Below the pieces are notes generated by a model. It did not search any database, was not told the origin of the DNA, and worked only from the letters and a program-made list of their open reading frames with translations. Position numbers and translations under genes: made by a program. From Streptomyces aureoverticillatus (GTDB taxonomy: Bacteria > Actinomycetota > Actinomycetes > Streptomycetales > Streptomycetaceae), in contig NZ_BMSY01000003.1 of the NCBI RefSeq assembly GCF_014649395.1, positions 682,001-746,000 of the forward strand: a DNA stretch of 64,000 bases. The letters are read 5' to 3'. Of the stretch, positions 42,819 to 52,622 are shown one piece after another. Within the stretch, counting starts at the first letter, position 1; each line of letters opens with the position of its first letter.

Positions 42819-43307
42819 TCAGTGACCGTGCGCCTCGGCGCGCTTGTAGGAGGCCTCGATCTCGGCCTCGGCCTCGGTGCGGCCGACCCAGTTGGCGCCC
42901 TCGACGGACTTGCCGGGCTCCAGGTCCTTGTAGACCTCGAAGAAGTGCTGGATCTCCAGGCGGTCGAACTCGGACACGTGGTGGATGTCGCGCAGGTGCT
43001 CCACGCGCGGGTCGGACGCGGGCACGCACAGCAGCTTGTCGTCGCCGCCGGCCTCGTCCGTCATCCGGAACATGCCGATCGCACGGCACTTGATGAGGCA
43101 GCCCGGGAAGGTCGGCTCGTCAAGAATGACCAGCGCGTCCAGCGGGTCGCCGTCCTCGCCCAGGGTGTTCTCGACGAAGCCGTAGTCCGCCGGGTAGCTG
43201 GTGGACGTGAAGAGTCGACGGTCCAGGCGGATGCGGCCGGTCTCGTGGTCGACCTCGTACTTGTTCCGCGAACCCTTCGGAATCTCGATGGTGACGTCGA
43301 ACTCCAC
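42819..43307 (-). CDS. ppa: inorganic pyrophosphatase
   Basis: A 162-residue family I soluble pyrophosphatase hydrolysing PPi to phosphate with Mg2+. Motifs [34 protein letters not shown] (the catalytic Asp cluster DGDPLD) and [14 protein letters not shown] are conserved. GTG 43305-43307 with GGAGGAG upstream gives [12 protein letters not shown]; the frame extends 8 codons more. Divergent from dacB, followed by a hairpin terminator. Confidence 0.96.
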   Translation of the reverse strand: MEFDVTIEIPKGSRNKYEVDHETGRIRLDRRLFTSTSYPADYGFVENTLGEDGDPLDALVILDEPTFPGCLIKCRAIGMFRMTDEAGGDDKLLCVPASDPRVEHLRDIHHVSEFDRLEIQHFFEVYKDLEPGKSVEGANWVGRTEAEAEIEASYKRAEAHGH

Positions 43308-43392
43308 GGGTGGCTCCTCCATGATCAGCACATACTTCGGGTGGTTAAGTGTCCCTCACGCAGATGTGTGATCGCGAAAGGGGCAGGTCGTC

Positions 43393-44907
43393 GTGGACGA
43401 GCGCAAGCCTTGGCAGCAGCCTCGACAGCTGCTGCAGCTTCTGAGGCGGCTTGCTGTCAAGCCTCCCGCGAAACTCAGGACCTGGCAGCTCACGGCCGTC
43501 TCGGCCGCTGTCGGCCTCGTCGTCGCGGCCGTGGCGATCGCCGCGGCCGGCCCCTGGGACTCCTCGGGTCAGCGTACGGCGGAGCGCGAGCTGGCGGCTT
43601 CCCGGGAGGCGGGGGGTGGCACAGATCACGCCGGTGGCCCGGGTCACGGGGTGCCCGACGTCGCACCGAGCGCGCCCTCCGTGCTCGCCGGACTCAGCCG
43701 CTCCGCCCGCACCGCGCCGGAGCCCGGCGGCCCGCGCCTCGCGGACGTCCTGCGCCCGCTCATGGACGACAAGAAGCTCGGCCGCGAGCGGTCGGCGGTG
43801 GTCGTGGACGTGGCCACCGGCAAGCGGCTGTACGGCAAGGGGTCGCGGCAGGCGCTGACGCCCGCGTCCACCACCAAGATCGCCACGGCCGTCGCGGCCC
43901 TTTCCGCCCTCGGCCCCGACCACCGGCTCACCACGAAGACGGTCGTCGAGCCGGACTCCCGCAACGTCGTCCTCGTAGGCGGCGGCGACCCGACGCTGAC
44001 CGCGCGCGGGGAGGGCCGGTACGTCGCCGGCTCCGCCAGCCTGCGCGAGCTCGCCGACGACACCGCCGAGGCCCTCAAGAAGCGCGGCGCCGACCAGGAC
44101 GTCTCGCTCGCGTACGACACCTCGCGCTACTCCGGTCCGCCGCAGCACCCCATCGGGCCCAACGAGAACATCGCGCCCGTCAGCGCCCTGATGGCCGACG
44201 AGGGGCGCCTCGACGACTCCTCCTCGGGGCCCGCGGCGCGCACCGCCGAGCCCGCGCGGGACGCGGCGCACAACTTCGCCAACCTGCTGCGCGAGCGCGG
44301 CATCGGCCTCAAGGCCGACCCGCGGCCCGGGCAGGCCCCCAAGGGCGCCGACGAGCTGGCGCGCACCCAGTCGCCGCCGCTGTCCGCCCTCGTCGAGCGG
44401 ATGCTGACGCACAGCGACAACGACATCGCCGAGGCCCTCGCCCGCGAGACGGCGGTGGACGCGGGCGAGCCCGCCAGCTTCGACGGCGGCTCCAAGGCGG
44501 TGCGGGCGCGGCTCGCCAAGCTCGGACTGCCGCTGGACGGCGCCGTGTTCGCCGACGGCAGCGGGCTCGACCGGGACGACCGGCTCACCGCGAAGCTGCT
44601 CGCCGCGCTCCTGAAGCGGGCCTCCGGCCCCGGTCACCCCGAACTGCGCTCCGTGGTGACCGGGCTGCCCGTGGCCGGCTTCACCGGCACCCTCGTCGAC
44701 CGCTACCCGGACGCGTCCGTCGGCACCGGAGTGGTCCGCGCCAAGACCGGCACCCTCACCGGCGTCAACAGCCTCGCCGGCACCGTCGTCGACGCCGACG
44801 GCCGCCTCCTGGCCTTCGCCTTCATGACCACGGGCACGACCGACCCCCAGGGGGCCCAGTCCACCCTGGACGCGATGGCGTCGGCACTGGCGGCGAGGGG
44901 CGCCTGA
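43393..44907 (+). CDS. dacB: D-alanyl-D-alanine carboxypeptidase/endopeptidase (PBP4, DacB)
   Basis: A 504-residue penicillin-binding peptidase of the S13 family. An N-terminal cytosolic stretch and one TM helix (about 32-52) anchor it; the catalytic domain has SxxK with Ser about 159 (ASTTK), SxN (HSDNDIAEA) and KTG (AKTGTLTG). It trims peptidoglycan pentapeptides and may cut cross-links. GTG start. The next gene follows after a GC-rich repetitive gap of 158 bp (gggggcgcccgtgccg-type units at 44926-45015). Confidence 0.93.
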   Translation: MDERKPWQQPRQLLQLLRRLAVKPPAKLRTWQLTAVSAAVGLVVAAVAIAAAGPWDSSGQRTAERELAASREAGGGTDHAGGPGHGVPDVAPSAPSVLAGLSRSARTAPEPGGPRLADVLRPLMDDKKLGRERSAVVVDVATGKRLYGKGSRQALTPASTTKIATAVAALSALGPDHRLTTKTVVEPDSRNVVLVGGGDPTLTARGEGRYVAGSASLRELADDTAEALKKRGADQDVSLAYDTSRYSGPPQHPIGPNENIAPVSALMADEGRLDDSSSGPAARTAEPARDAAHNFANLLRERGIGLKADPRPGQAPKGADELARTQSPPLSALVERMLTHSDNDIAEALARETAVDAGEPASFDGGSKAVRARLAKLGLPLDGAVFADGSGLDRDDRLTAKLLAALLKRASGPGHPELRSVVTGLPVAGFTGTLVDRYPDASVGTGVVRAKTGTLTGVNSLAGTVVDADGRLLAFAFMTTGTTDPQGAQSTLDAMASALAARGA

Positions 44908-45065
44908 CGTCTCCTGCCCGCGCCCGCCGGGGGCGCCCGTGCCGATCCCGCCCGCCCCTGCTGGGGGCGCCCGTGCCGGTCCTGCGCGGCCCCGCCGGGG
45001 GCGCCTGCGGCGACGGCGCCCCCAACCCCGTACGCAGGCGCGGCCGACCACGTACCGTTGACGGC

Positions 45066-46187
45066 ATGACGAGCCTCGGTGGTGCGGAGATGGTCGACTG
45101 GAATCTCGCGGTGGCGACCGCGACCCGGCTCGTGCGGCCGGGCCCGGAGGTGAGCCGGGACGAGGCCCGCGCGGTCGTGGCGGAGCTGCGCCGGCACGCC
45201 AAGTCCTCGGAGGAACACGTCCGTTCGTTCACACGGATGGGTACGGAGGAGACGCACGACACCCCCGTGCTCGTCGTGGACCGCGCGGGCTGGGTCCGGG
45301 CCAACGTGGCGGGCTTCCGGGAGGTCCTGAAGCCGCTCCTGGAGAAGATGAAGGACCGGCGCGGCAGCGGCCCCGGCGGCGCCGTCCTCGGCGCGGTCGG
45401 CGGCAAGGTGACGGGCGTCGAGCTCGGCATGCTCCTGTCGTTCCTCGCCTCCCGCGTCCTCGGCCAGTACGAGACCTTCGCCCCGGCGACCCGCGAACTC
45501 CCGGCGGGCGCGAACGGCGGCGGCCGCCTCCTCCTCGTGGCCCCGAACATCGTCCACGTGGAGCGCGAACTGGACGTGGACCCGCACGACTTCAGGCTCT
45601 GGGTGTGCCTGCACGAGGAGACGCACCGCACCCAGTTCTCGTCCGTGCCGTGGCTGCGCGACCACCTGGAGGGTGAGATCCAGTCCTTCCTCGGCGAGAC
45701 CGAGGTCGACCCGATGACGGTCCTCGAACGCATCCGCGAGGCGGCCCAGAGCCTCGCGGGCGGCCGCCCCGAGGGCGAGGACGACGACGGCGGCCGCTCC
45801 TTCGTGGAGCTGGTCCAGACCCCCGCCCAGCGCGACATCCTGGCCCGCCTGACCGCGGTGATGTCCCTGCTCGAAGGCCACGCGGACTACGTGATGGACG
45901 GCGTCGGCCCGGACGTGGTCCCGTCCGTCACCGAGATCCGGGAGAAGTTCAAGGAGCGCCGCCAGCGCGGCGCGAGCCGCCTGGACCAGGCGCTGCGCAA
46001 GCTGCTCGGCCTGGACGCCAAGCTGCGGCAGTACCGCGACGGCGAGCGGTTCGTGCGGGCGGTGGTCGAGGAGGTCGGCATGGACGGCTTCAACCGCGTA
46101 TGGACCTCTCCGAACACGCTTCCCACCAAGGCGGAGATCGCCAAACCAGCGGACTGGGTCGCGCGGGTGCACCGTAAGGCAGACTGA
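45066..46187 (+). CDS. zinicin-like metalloprotease (F420-biosynthesis-associated family)
   Basis: A 373-residue protein annotated in actinobacteria as coenzyme-F420 biosynthesis-associated or zinicin-like metallopeptidase type 2. It carries HExxH as HEETH (residues 183-187, LHEETHRTQF) and a downstream EGHADYVMDG that could give the third zinc ligand. The N-terminus WNLAVATATRLVRPGPEVS is conserved. Enzymatic activity has not, to my knowledge, been shown. ATG 45066. It sits between dacB and tilS as in other Streptomyces. Confidence 0.85.
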   Translation: MTSLGGAEMVDWNLAVATATRLVRPGPEVSRDEARAVVAELRRHAKSSEEHVRSFTRMGTEETHDTPVLVVDRAGWVRANVAGFREVLKPLLEKMKDRRGSGPGGAVLGAVGGKVTGVELGMLLSFLASRVLGQYETFAPATRELPAGANGGGRLLLVAPNIVHVERELDVDPHDFRLWVCLHEETHRTQFSSVPWLRDHLEGEIQSFLGETEVDPMTVLERIREAAQSLAGGRPEGEDDDGGRSFVELVQTPAQRDILARLTAVMSLLEGHADYVMDGVGPDVVPSVTEIREKFKERRQRGASRLDQALRKLLGLDAKLRQYRDGERFVRAVVEEVGMDGFNRVWTSPNTLPTKAEIAKPADWVARVHRKAD

Positions 46188-46363
46188 GCGAACAGATGCG
46201 GCCGACGGCAGGAGAACGCCCCCGCAATCACCCGTCCGAGGGACCGTGAGCCATGGGTAGGCGTGCAATGCTCGGGTAACGGCTCGGCTCTGTCACCATC
46301 GACACACTCTGAGTGACTGAACCGAGGCTCACCCCCCGAACTTCATGAAGGGAACCAACCGGA

Positions 46364-47545
46364 ATGGGTCCCCATCCTGCGGTCGCGGCGATACGCCTGG
46401 CGGTCCGCCGCGTACTTCACGACGTACTGACCGACGTGGCCACCCGGCGCGAGCTCCCCCCGCCGCACGCCCCCCACACCCCCCAGACCCTCCACACCTC
46501 CCAGAACCCCGACGCCCCGGGCACCCCCCGCACCCCGGGTACGCCGGACACCCCCCACACCCCGGACACCCCCCCTACCCCGGACGCCGCACACACCCCG
46601 GGCGCACCGGCCCCCGCACACGAGCAGCCGCCGACGCCGCTCGTGCTCGTCGCGTGCTCCGGCGGCGCCGACTCCATGGCGCTCGCCTCCGCACTCGCCT
46701 TCGAAGCCCCCAAGCTCGGCATCCGCGCCGGCGCGGTGACCGTCGACCACGGCCTGCAGCCCGGCTCGGACCTGCGCGCCGCCGAGGTCGTCGCCCGCAT
46801 GACCGCCCTCGGCCTCGACCCCATCGAGTCCCTGGTGGTGCACGTCGGCCGGGACGGCGGCCCCGAGGCCGCCGCCCGCGACGCGCGGTACGCCGCGCTG
46901 GACGAGGCGGCCGACCGCCACGGCGCCGCCGCCGTGCTGCTCGGCCACACCCGCGACGACCAGGCGGAGACGGTCCTGCTCGGCCTCGCGCGCGGGTCCG
47001 GCATCCGCTCGCTGTCGGGCATGGCCGCGGTCTCGGGGGCCGACGGCCGTTACCGACGCCCGTTCCTGCACCTGGACCGCCAGACGGCCCGCAAGGCCTG
47101 CATGGTCCAGTCCCTGCCGGTCTGGGACGACCCGCACAACGCGGACCCGGCCTACACCCGTTCGCGACTGCGGCACGAAGGCCTGCCCGCCCTGGAGAAG
47201 GCGCTCGGCAAGGGGGTCGTGGAAGCCCTCGCGCGCACCGCGCAGCTCTCCCGCGACGACGCCGACGCCCTGGACGCGTGGGCCGCCCAGGCCGAGGCCT
47301 CCGTGCGGGACGCCAACGGGCGCCTGGAGTGCGCCAAGCTGTACGCGCTGCCGCCCGCGGTGCGCCGCCGCATCGTGCGCCGCGCGGCCATCGAGGCGGG
47401 CGCGCCGGCCGGCGCGCTGTTCGCCCGGCACATCGAAGAGGTGGACCGGCTGATCACCGGCTGGCGCGGACAGGGGGCCATCAATCTCCCGGGCAAAGTC
47501 GTCGCACAGCGGCAGGGTGGCAGACTGGTCATCCGGCAAGGCTGA
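46364..47545 (+). CDS. tilS: tRNA(Ile)-lysidine synthase
   Basis: A 393-residue N-type ATP pyrophosphatase that converts C34 of the AUA-reading tRNA-Ile to lysidine. The PP-loop SGGADS (residues 99-104) is followed by [31 protein letters not shown] and a C-terminal substrate-binding domain. Unusual: between the N-terminal helix ([11 protein letters not shown]) and the PP-loop lies about 55 residues of Thr/Pro/His repeats ([14 protein letters not shown]), which most TilS proteins lack. ATG 46364. Upstream of hpt by 45 bp. Confidence 0.92.
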   Translation: MGPHPAVAAIRLAVRRVLHDVLTDVATRRELPPPHAPHTPQTLHTSQNPDAPGTPRTPGTPDTPHTPDTPPTPDAAHTPGAPAPAHEQPPTPLVLVACSGGADSMALASALAFEAPKLGIRAGAVTVDHGLQPGSDLRAAEVVARMTALGLDPIESLVVHVGRDGGPEAAARDARYAALDEAADRHGAAAVLLGHTRDDQAETVLLGLARGSGIRSLSGMAAVSGADGRYRRPFLHLDRQTARKACMVQSLPVWDDPHNADPAYTRSRLRHEGLPALEKALGKGVVEALARTAQLSRDDADALDAWAAQAEASVRDANGRLECAKLYALPPAVRRRIVRRAAIEAGAPAGALFARHIEEVDRLITGWRGQGAINLPGKVVAQRQGGRLVIRQG

Positions 47546-47590
47546 CGCGGGACCGTTTTTCCCGACCGGCCGGTGGGACGACCGAAAGTG

Positions 47591-48151
47591 ATGCGGGTGG
47601 ACGCGAAAGACATGGGCACCGACCTTCAGTCGGTGCTCATCACCAAGGAAGAGATCGACGCGAAGCTGGCCGAGCTGGCCGCGAAGATCGACGCGGAGTA
47701 CGCGGGCAAGGACCTGCTGATCGTCGGCGTGCTCAAGGGCGCGGTGATGGTCATGGCGGACCTGGCGCGCGCGCTGTCCACGCCGCTCACGATGGACTGG
47801 ATGGCGGTGTCCTCGTACGGCGCCGGTACGCAGTCCTCCGGCGTGGTCCGCATCCTCAAGGACCTCGACACCGACATCAAGGGCCGGCACGTCCTGATCG
47901 TCGAGGACATCATCGACTCCGGCCTGACGCTGTCCTGGCTGCTGTCCAACCTCGGCTCGCGCGAGCCCGCCTCGCTGAAGGTGTGCACGCTGCTGCGCAA
48001 GCCCGAGGCGGCCAAGGTCGCCATCGACGTGGAATGGGTCGGCTTCGACATCCCGAACGAGTTCGTCGTCGGGTACGGCCTGGACTACGCGGAGAAGTAC
48101 CGCAACCTGCCGTTCGTCGGCACCCTCGCCCCGCACGTGTACGGCGGCTGA
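47591..48151 (+). CDS. hpt: hypoxanthine phosphoribosyltransferase
   Basis: A 186-residue purine-salvage enzyme making IMP/GMP from hypoxanthine/guanine and PRPP. The PRPP loop [17 protein letters not shown] and [28 protein letters not shown] are conserved. ATG 47591 gives [17 protein letters not shown], the usual start; GTG 47573 or 47588 are possible. Second gene of the tilS-hpt-ftsH-folE cluster found widely in Gram-positive bacteria. Confidence 0.95.
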   Translation: MRVDAKDMGTDLQSVLITKEEIDAKLAELAAKIDAEYAGKDLLIVGVLKGAVMVMADLARALSTPLTMDWMAVSSYGAGTQSSGVVRILKDLDTDIKGRHVLIVEDIIDSGLTLSWLLSNLGSREPASLKVCTLLRKPEAAKVAIDVEWVGFDIPNEFVVGYGLDYAEKYRNLPFVGTLAPHVYGG

Positions 48152-48191
48152 CGACTCGCGCGCGACGACCCCGGCGGCGTAGCGGGACGCC

Positions 48192-48214
48192 CGGGAACCC
48201 TCAGGGGTTTCCCG
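48192..48214 (+). terminator. hairpin between hpt and ftsH
   Basis: cgggaaccc-tca-ggggtttcccg forms a short imperfect stem-loop 41 bp after hpt. It may attenuate or end the upstream transcript before the ftsH promoter. Confidence 0.4.
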
Positions 48215-48349
48215 CCGTTGGAGCATGCGAAGGCGGGAATGCCAGCCGTCCCGTGCGGCTTCGGGTGACAATGCTGGGGTACCGTCCGAAGAACAGTCTT
48301 TATCAAACTCACTATGGCAGGAGGTACGGAGCGGCAATCGCTCCGTGGG

Positions 48350-50404
48350 ATGGACGTGAAGCGATACTTCCGTGGGCCAGTCATGTGGATCGTGCTGGCC
48401 GTCCTTGCCGTGGTCGTGTTGATGCAGGTCGTCGGTTCGTCCGGCGGCTACAAGACGGTGGACACCGGCCAGGTCGTGCAGGCCATCGACGACAACAAGG
48501 TCGAATCGGCCAAGCTCACCACCGGTGACGATCACACCATCAAGGTGGAGCTCAAGGACGGCCAGAAGGTCAAGGGCAGCAGCAAGATCCAGGCGAGCTA
48601 CATCGGCGACCAGGGCGTCGAGCTCGCCAAGACGCTGCAGGCCAAGTACGAGGACAAGCAGATCCCGGACGGTTACACCGTCTCCCCGTCGAAGCAGAAC
48701 CCCTTCGTCGGCATCCTGCTGTCCCTCCTCCCCTTCGTTCTCATCGTCGTCGTGTTCCTGTTCCTGATGAATCAGATGCAGGGCGGCGGCAGCCGGGTCA
48801 TGAACTTCGGCAAGTCCAAGGCGAAGCTCATCACCAAGGACACTCCGAAGACGACCTTCAGCGACGTCGCGGGTTCCGACGAAGCGGTCGAGGAGCTCCA
48901 CGAGATCAAGGAGTTCCTCCAGGAGCCGGCGAAGTTCCAGGCCGTCGGCGCCAAGATCCCCAAGGGCGTGCTGCTGTACGGCCCGCCCGGTACGGGCAAG
49001 ACGCTCCTCGCGCGCGCCGTCGCGGGCGAAGCGGGCGTCCCGTTCTACTCGATCTCGGGTTCCGACTTCGTCGAGATGTTCGTCGGTGTCGGTGCCTCCC
49101 GTGTGCGCGACCTCTTCGAGCAGGCCAAGGCGAACGCCCCGGCGATCGTCTTCGTCGACGAGATCGACGCCGTCGGCCGCCACCGCGGTGCCGGCCTCGG
49201 CGGCGGCCACGACGAGCGCGAGCAGACGCTCAACCAGCTGCTCGTCGAGATGGACGGCTTCGACGTGAAGGGCGGCGTCATCCTGATCGCCGCCACCAAC
49301 CGCCCCGACATCCTGGACCCGGCCCTCCTGCGCCCCGGCCGCTTCGACCGGCAGATCGCCGTCGACCGCCCGGACATGCAGGGCCGTCTGGAGATCCTCA
49401 AGGTTCACCAGAAGGGCAAGCCGGTCGCCCCGGACGTCGACCTGGGCGCCGTCGCGCGGCGCACGCCGGGCTTCACCGGCGCGGACCTGAGCAACGTCCT
49501 CAACGAGGCCGCCCTGCTCACCGCCCGCAGCAACCAGAAGCTGATCGACAACCACATGCTGGACGAGGCCATCGACCGCGTCGTGGCGGGCCCGCAGAAG
49601 CGGACCCGGATCATGTCCGACAAGGAAAAGAAGATCACCGCGTATCACGAGGGCGGACACGCCCTGGTCGCGGCGGCCTCCCCCAACTCGGACCCGGTCC
49701 ACAAGATCACGATCCTGTCGCGCGGCCGCGCCCTCGGCTACACCATGGTCCTGCCGGACGAGGACAAGTACTCGACCACGCGCAACGAAATGCTCGACCA
49801 GCTGGCGTACATGCTGGGCGGGCGCGCGGCCGAGGAACTGGTCTTCCACGACCCGACCACCGGTGCCGCCAACGACATCGAGAAGGCCACGGCCACCGCC
49901 CGCGCGATGGTCACGCAGTACGGCATGACCGAGCGTCTGGGCGCGATCAAGTTCGGCGGCGACAACACCGAGCCGTTCCTCGGGCGCGAGATGGCGCACC
50001 AGCGGGACTACTCCGAAGAGGTCGCGGCGCTGGTCGACGAAGAGGTCAAGAAGCTCATCGAGACCGCGCACAACGAGGCCTGGGAGATCCTCGTCGAGAA
50101 CCGGGACGTCCTCGACAACCTGGTCCTCCAGCTCCTCGAGAAGGAGACGCTCGGCAAGGAGGAGATCGCGGAGATCTTCGCCCCGATCGTCAAGCGCCCG
50201 GCACGACCGGCCTGGACGGGCTCCACACGGCGTACGCCGTCGACGCGCCCGCCGGTGCTCTCGCCGAAGGAGCTGTCGCTGACGAACGGCGCGAACGGCG
50301 CCACCCCCGCGGTGACCGCCGGCGCGACCGGTGCGACGGGCACCCCCGGCACGGGTGAGACGAAGGGACTCGAGGTGGCCCCCGAGGACCGCCCCGAGAG
50401 CTGA
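48350..50404 (+). CDS. ftsH: ATP-dependent zinc metalloprotease FtsH
   Basis: A 684-residue membrane protease: TM1 (about 12-28), extracytoplasmic domain, TM2 ([19 protein letters not shown]), AAA+ domain with Walker A GPPGTGKT near 211-218, Walker [34 protein letters not shown], then the protease zinc motif HEGGH (433-437). It degrades membrane and regulatory proteins. The C-terminal tail is Gly/Ala/Thr-rich. ATG 48350 gives [15 protein letters not shown] as in other Streptomyces; an in-frame ATG at 48314 lacks a ribosome site. Confidence 0.96.
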   Translation: MDVKRYFRGPVMWIVLAVLAVVVLMQVVGSSGGYKTVDTGQVVQAIDDNKVESAKLTTGDDHTIKVELKDGQKVKGSSKIQASYIGDQGVELAKTLQAKYEDKQIPDGYTVSPSKQNPFVGILLSLLPFVLIVVVFLFLMNQMQGGGSRVMNFGKSKAKLITKDTPKTTFSDVAGSDEAVEELHEIKEFLQEPAKFQAVGAKIPKGVLLYGPPGTGKTLLARAVAGEAGVPFYSISGSDFVEMFVGVGASRVRDLFEQAKANAPAIVFVDEIDAVGRHRGAGLGGGHDEREQTLNQLLVEMDGFDVKGGVILIAATNRPDILDPALLRPGRFDRQIAVDRPDMQGRLEILKVHQKGKPVAPDVDLGAVARRTPGFTGADLSNVLNEAALLTARSNQKLIDNHMLDEAIDRVVAGPQKRTRIMSDKEKKITAYHEGGHALVAAASPNSDPVHKITILSRGRALGYTMVLPDEDKYSTTRNEMLDQLAYMLGGRAAEELVFHDPTTGAANDIEKATATARAMVTQYGMTERLGAIKFGGDNTEPFLGREMAHQRDYSEEVAALVDEEVKKLIETAHNEAWEILVENRDVLDNLVLQLLEKETLGKEEIAEIFAPIVKRPARPAWTGSTRRTPSTRPPVLSPKELSLTNGANGATPAVTAGATGATGTPGTGETKGLEVAPEDRPES

Positions 50405-50446
50405 GCCGCACCCCGTCCCGGGCGCCTCACCAGGCCCGGAATGGAT

Positions 50447-50482
50447 GCCGCGCCCCCCAGGTTCTAGCCTGGGGGGCGCGGC
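50447..50482 (+). terminator. rho-independent terminator after ftsH
   Basis: Perfect 15-bp stem (gccgcgccccccagg / cctggggggcgcggc) with loop ttctag, followed by tgttttc. The T-rich tail makes this the clearest intrinsic terminator in the window; folE then needs its own promoter or read-through. Confidence 0.9.
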
Positions 50483-50527
50483 TGTTTTCGGCCGCCGCAC
50501 GACACAGGAACCAGGAACGAGGCACAG

Positions 50528-51133
50528 ATGACCGACCCCGTGACGCTGGACGGCGAGGGCTCGATCGGCGAGTTCGACGAGAAGCGGGCCGAGCACGCCG
50601 TTCGGGAGCTGCTGATCGCGGTCGGCGAGGACCCGGACCGGGAGGGTCTCAAGGAGACGCCGGGACGGGTGGCGCGTGCCTACCGGGAGATATTCGCCGG
50701 CCTGTGGCAGAAGGCCGAGGACGTCCTGACCACGACGTTCGACCTGGGCCACGACGAGATGGTGCTGGTCAAGGACATCGAGGTCATGAGTTCCTGCGAG
50801 CACCACCTGGTGCCCTTCGTCGGCGTCGCGCACGTCGGCTACATCCCGTCCCACGACGGCAAGATCACCGGCCTGTCGAAGCTCGCCCGGCTCGTGGACG
50901 TCTACGCCCGCCGCCCGCAGGTCCAGGAGCGGCTGACCACGCAGATCGCCGACTCCCTGATGGAGATACTGGAGCCGCGCGGGGTCATCGTGGTCGTCGA
51001 GTGCGAGCACATGTGCATGACGATGCGCGGGGTCCGCAAGCCCGGCGCGAAGACCATCACGTCCGCGGTGCGCGGGCAGCTGCGGGACCCGGCGACGCGC
51101 AACGAGGCGATGAGCCTGATCATGGCGCGGTGA
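50528..51133 (+). CDS. folE: GTP cyclohydrolase I
   Basis: A 201-residue enzyme converting GTP to dihydroneopterin triphosphate, first step of folate synthesis. Zinc ligands are Cys in MSSCEHH, the following His, and Cys in [20 protein letters not shown] and [21 protein letters not shown] are family hallmarks. ATG 50528 with an AGGAACGAGG upstream. The remaining fol genes lie 2 kb downstream on the opposite strand. Confidence 0.96.
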   Translation: MTDPVTLDGEGSIGEFDEKRAEHAVRELLIAVGEDPDREGLKETPGRVARAYREIFAGLWQKAEDVLTTTFDLGHDEMVLVKDIEVMSSCEHHLVPFVGVAHVGYIPSHDGKITGLSKLARLVDVYARRPQVQERLTTQIADSLMEILEPRGVIVVVECEHMCMTMRGVRKPGAKTITSAVRGQLRDPATRNEAMSLIMAR

Positions 51134-51151
51134 CGCTCGCGCTGTTCGGTG

Positions 51152-51202
51152 GCTGTTCATCGCGCTGCGCGCTCGTCCTCAATCGCCGGACGGGCTGACA
51201 TC
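51152..51202 (-). repeat. dispersed repeat family A, copy 6 (degenerate)
   Basis: Reverse orientation: gctcgtcctcaatcgccgga then cgggct, 20-70 bp after folE. The gcgaagcggc arm is degraded (gcgctgcgc). Confidence 0.65.
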
Positions 51203-51290
51203 GGCCGCCCCGCCCAACTCCCCCTGCGCGACTGGCATTTGTCGCGGCTGATATTGGACGGCGGCGTCGCTGAGCCGTAAGACTCGGGCC

Positions 51291-52322
51291 ATGACCATGA
51301 CCCATGCTCACGATGACGACACCCGGGGCCCCGGCCGGTCCCTGCCCACCCGTCGACTCGGCGGCCTCGAGGTCTCCGCGCTCGGCTACGGCGCGATGGT
51401 GCTTTCGCCGGGGGTGTACGGCGAGATCGACGACGACCGGGCCGAGCGGGCGCTGAACGCCGCGATCGACGCGGGCGCCACCCTGATCGACACCTCCGAC
51501 GGCTATGGCGTCGACGGCCACAACGAGCGGCTGATCGGCCGCGTCCTGAAGGGGCGCCGGGAGCAGGTCGCCGTCGCCACCAAGTTCGGCTTCCGGCTGC
51601 CCGAAGGCGTCGAGGCACACCCCTTCCCCGTCGGATACGCCTTCGGGGAGCTCGGGGTCAACGGCGACCCCGCGCACGTACGCGGCTACGCGGAGGCGAG
51701 CCTGCGGGAGCTCGGCACCGATCACATAGACCTGTACTACCCGCACTTCCCCGACCCGCAGGTGCCGCTCGAGGACACCGTGGGCGCGGTCGCCGAGCTG
51801 ATCGAGGCGGGGCTCGTGCGTCACCTCGGCCTGTCCAACGTGACGGCCGGGCAGCTGCGGGCCGCGCACGCGGTGCACCCCGTCTCGGCCGTGCAGATCG
51901 AGTGGTCGATGTGGCGGCCCGCGGAGCCGGAACTGCTGACCGCCGCGCGGGAGTTGGGCGTGGGCCTGGTGCCCTGGTCGCCGCTGGGCGCCGGCTTCCT
52001 CACCGGCACGGTCGGGAAGGTGGCGGAGGGGGACTTCCGGCAGAACGCGCCCCGGTTCGACGAGGCGAACCTGAAGGCCAACAACGACAGGTTCGCGCCC
52101 GTGCGGGGTGTCGCGGCCGAGCTCGGCATCACCCCGGCGCAGCTCGCGCTGGCCTGGCTGCTCCACCAGGACCCGAACGTCGTCCCCATCCCCGGCAGCC
52201 GCACCCCGGCCCACATCGAGGAGAACCTGGCGGCGGCCCACGTGGACCTGGACGCGGACGTACTGGCCCGCCTGAACGGCATCCTCAAGGAAACGGCTGT
52301 GGAGGGCGGCACCCTGCTGTAA
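51291..52322 (+). CDS. aldo/keto reductase
   Basis: A 343-residue NADPH-dependent (alpha/beta)8 barrel oxidoreductase. The catalytic tetrad is intact: Asp67 and Tyr72 (LIDTSDGYG), Lys98 (ATKFGFR) and His152 (DLYYPHFPD). The coenzyme-binding C-terminus PIPGSRTPAHIEENLAA is present. The substrate is unknown. ATG 51291; the frame starts MTMTHAHDDD. It lies between folE and the inverted fol block, so it may have arrived with the rearrangement. Confidence 0.93.
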   Translation: MTMTHAHDDDTRGPGRSLPTRRLGGLEVSALGYGAMVLSPGVYGEIDDDRAERALNAAIDAGATLIDTSDGYGVDGHNERLIGRVLKGRREQVAVATKFGFRLPEGVEAHPFPVGYAFGELGVNGDPAHVRGYAEASLRELGTDHIDLYYPHFPDPQVPLEDTVGAVAELIEAGLVRHLGLSNVTAGQLRAAHAVHPVSAVQIEWSMWRPAEPELLTAARELGVGLVPWSPLGAGFLTGTVGKVAEGDFRQNAPRFDEANLKANNDRFAPVRGVAAELGITPAQLALAWLLHQDPNVVPIPGSRTPAHIEENLAAAHVDLDADVLARLNGILKETAVEGGTLL

Positions 52323-52343
52323 CTGGCGGTGCGCCTGGTTCGG

Positions 52344-52595
52344 CGGTCACGGTGCCGACGGTGTCAGGCGGGTGCGCCTGGTCGGACAGAAACGGGCGGG
52401 TGCGCCTGGTCGGACAGAAACGGGCGGATGCGCCTGGTCGGACAGAAACGGGCGGGTGCGCCTGGCCCGACAGAAACGGACCGGTACGGCTGGGCCGACG
52501 GTCACGGTGCCGACGGTGTCAGGCGGGTGCGCCTGGTTCGACAGCAACGGGCGGGCGGGTGGGAAAAACGCCGCGAAGCGGCGGAACCAAAGCAG
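52344..52595. repeat. dispersed repeat family C, copy 2, with 28-bp tandem array
   Basis: A 39-bp direct repeat (cggtcacggtgccgacggtg...) occurs at 52344-52382 and 52499-52537, flanking a tandem array of 28-bp units (tgcgcctggtcggacagaaa, cgggcggg) starting at 52373, 52401, 52429 and 52457. The 28-bp core shared with 17760-17787 is at 52539-52566, followed by a gccgcgaagcggc palindrome. No gene in this 300-bp gap. Confidence 0.85.
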
Positions 52596-52622
52596 CACGG
52601 CACCCCCCGCCCCGGGGGCGGC

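Noticed and set aside
46343..51160. 1605-codon minus-strand open frame
   Set aside because: Covers tilS, hpt, ftsH and folE on the opposite strand; all four are clear plus-strand genes.
52373..52490. 28-bp repeats as a CRISPR array
   Set aside because: Units are directly adjacent without unique spacers, and no cas gene is present.
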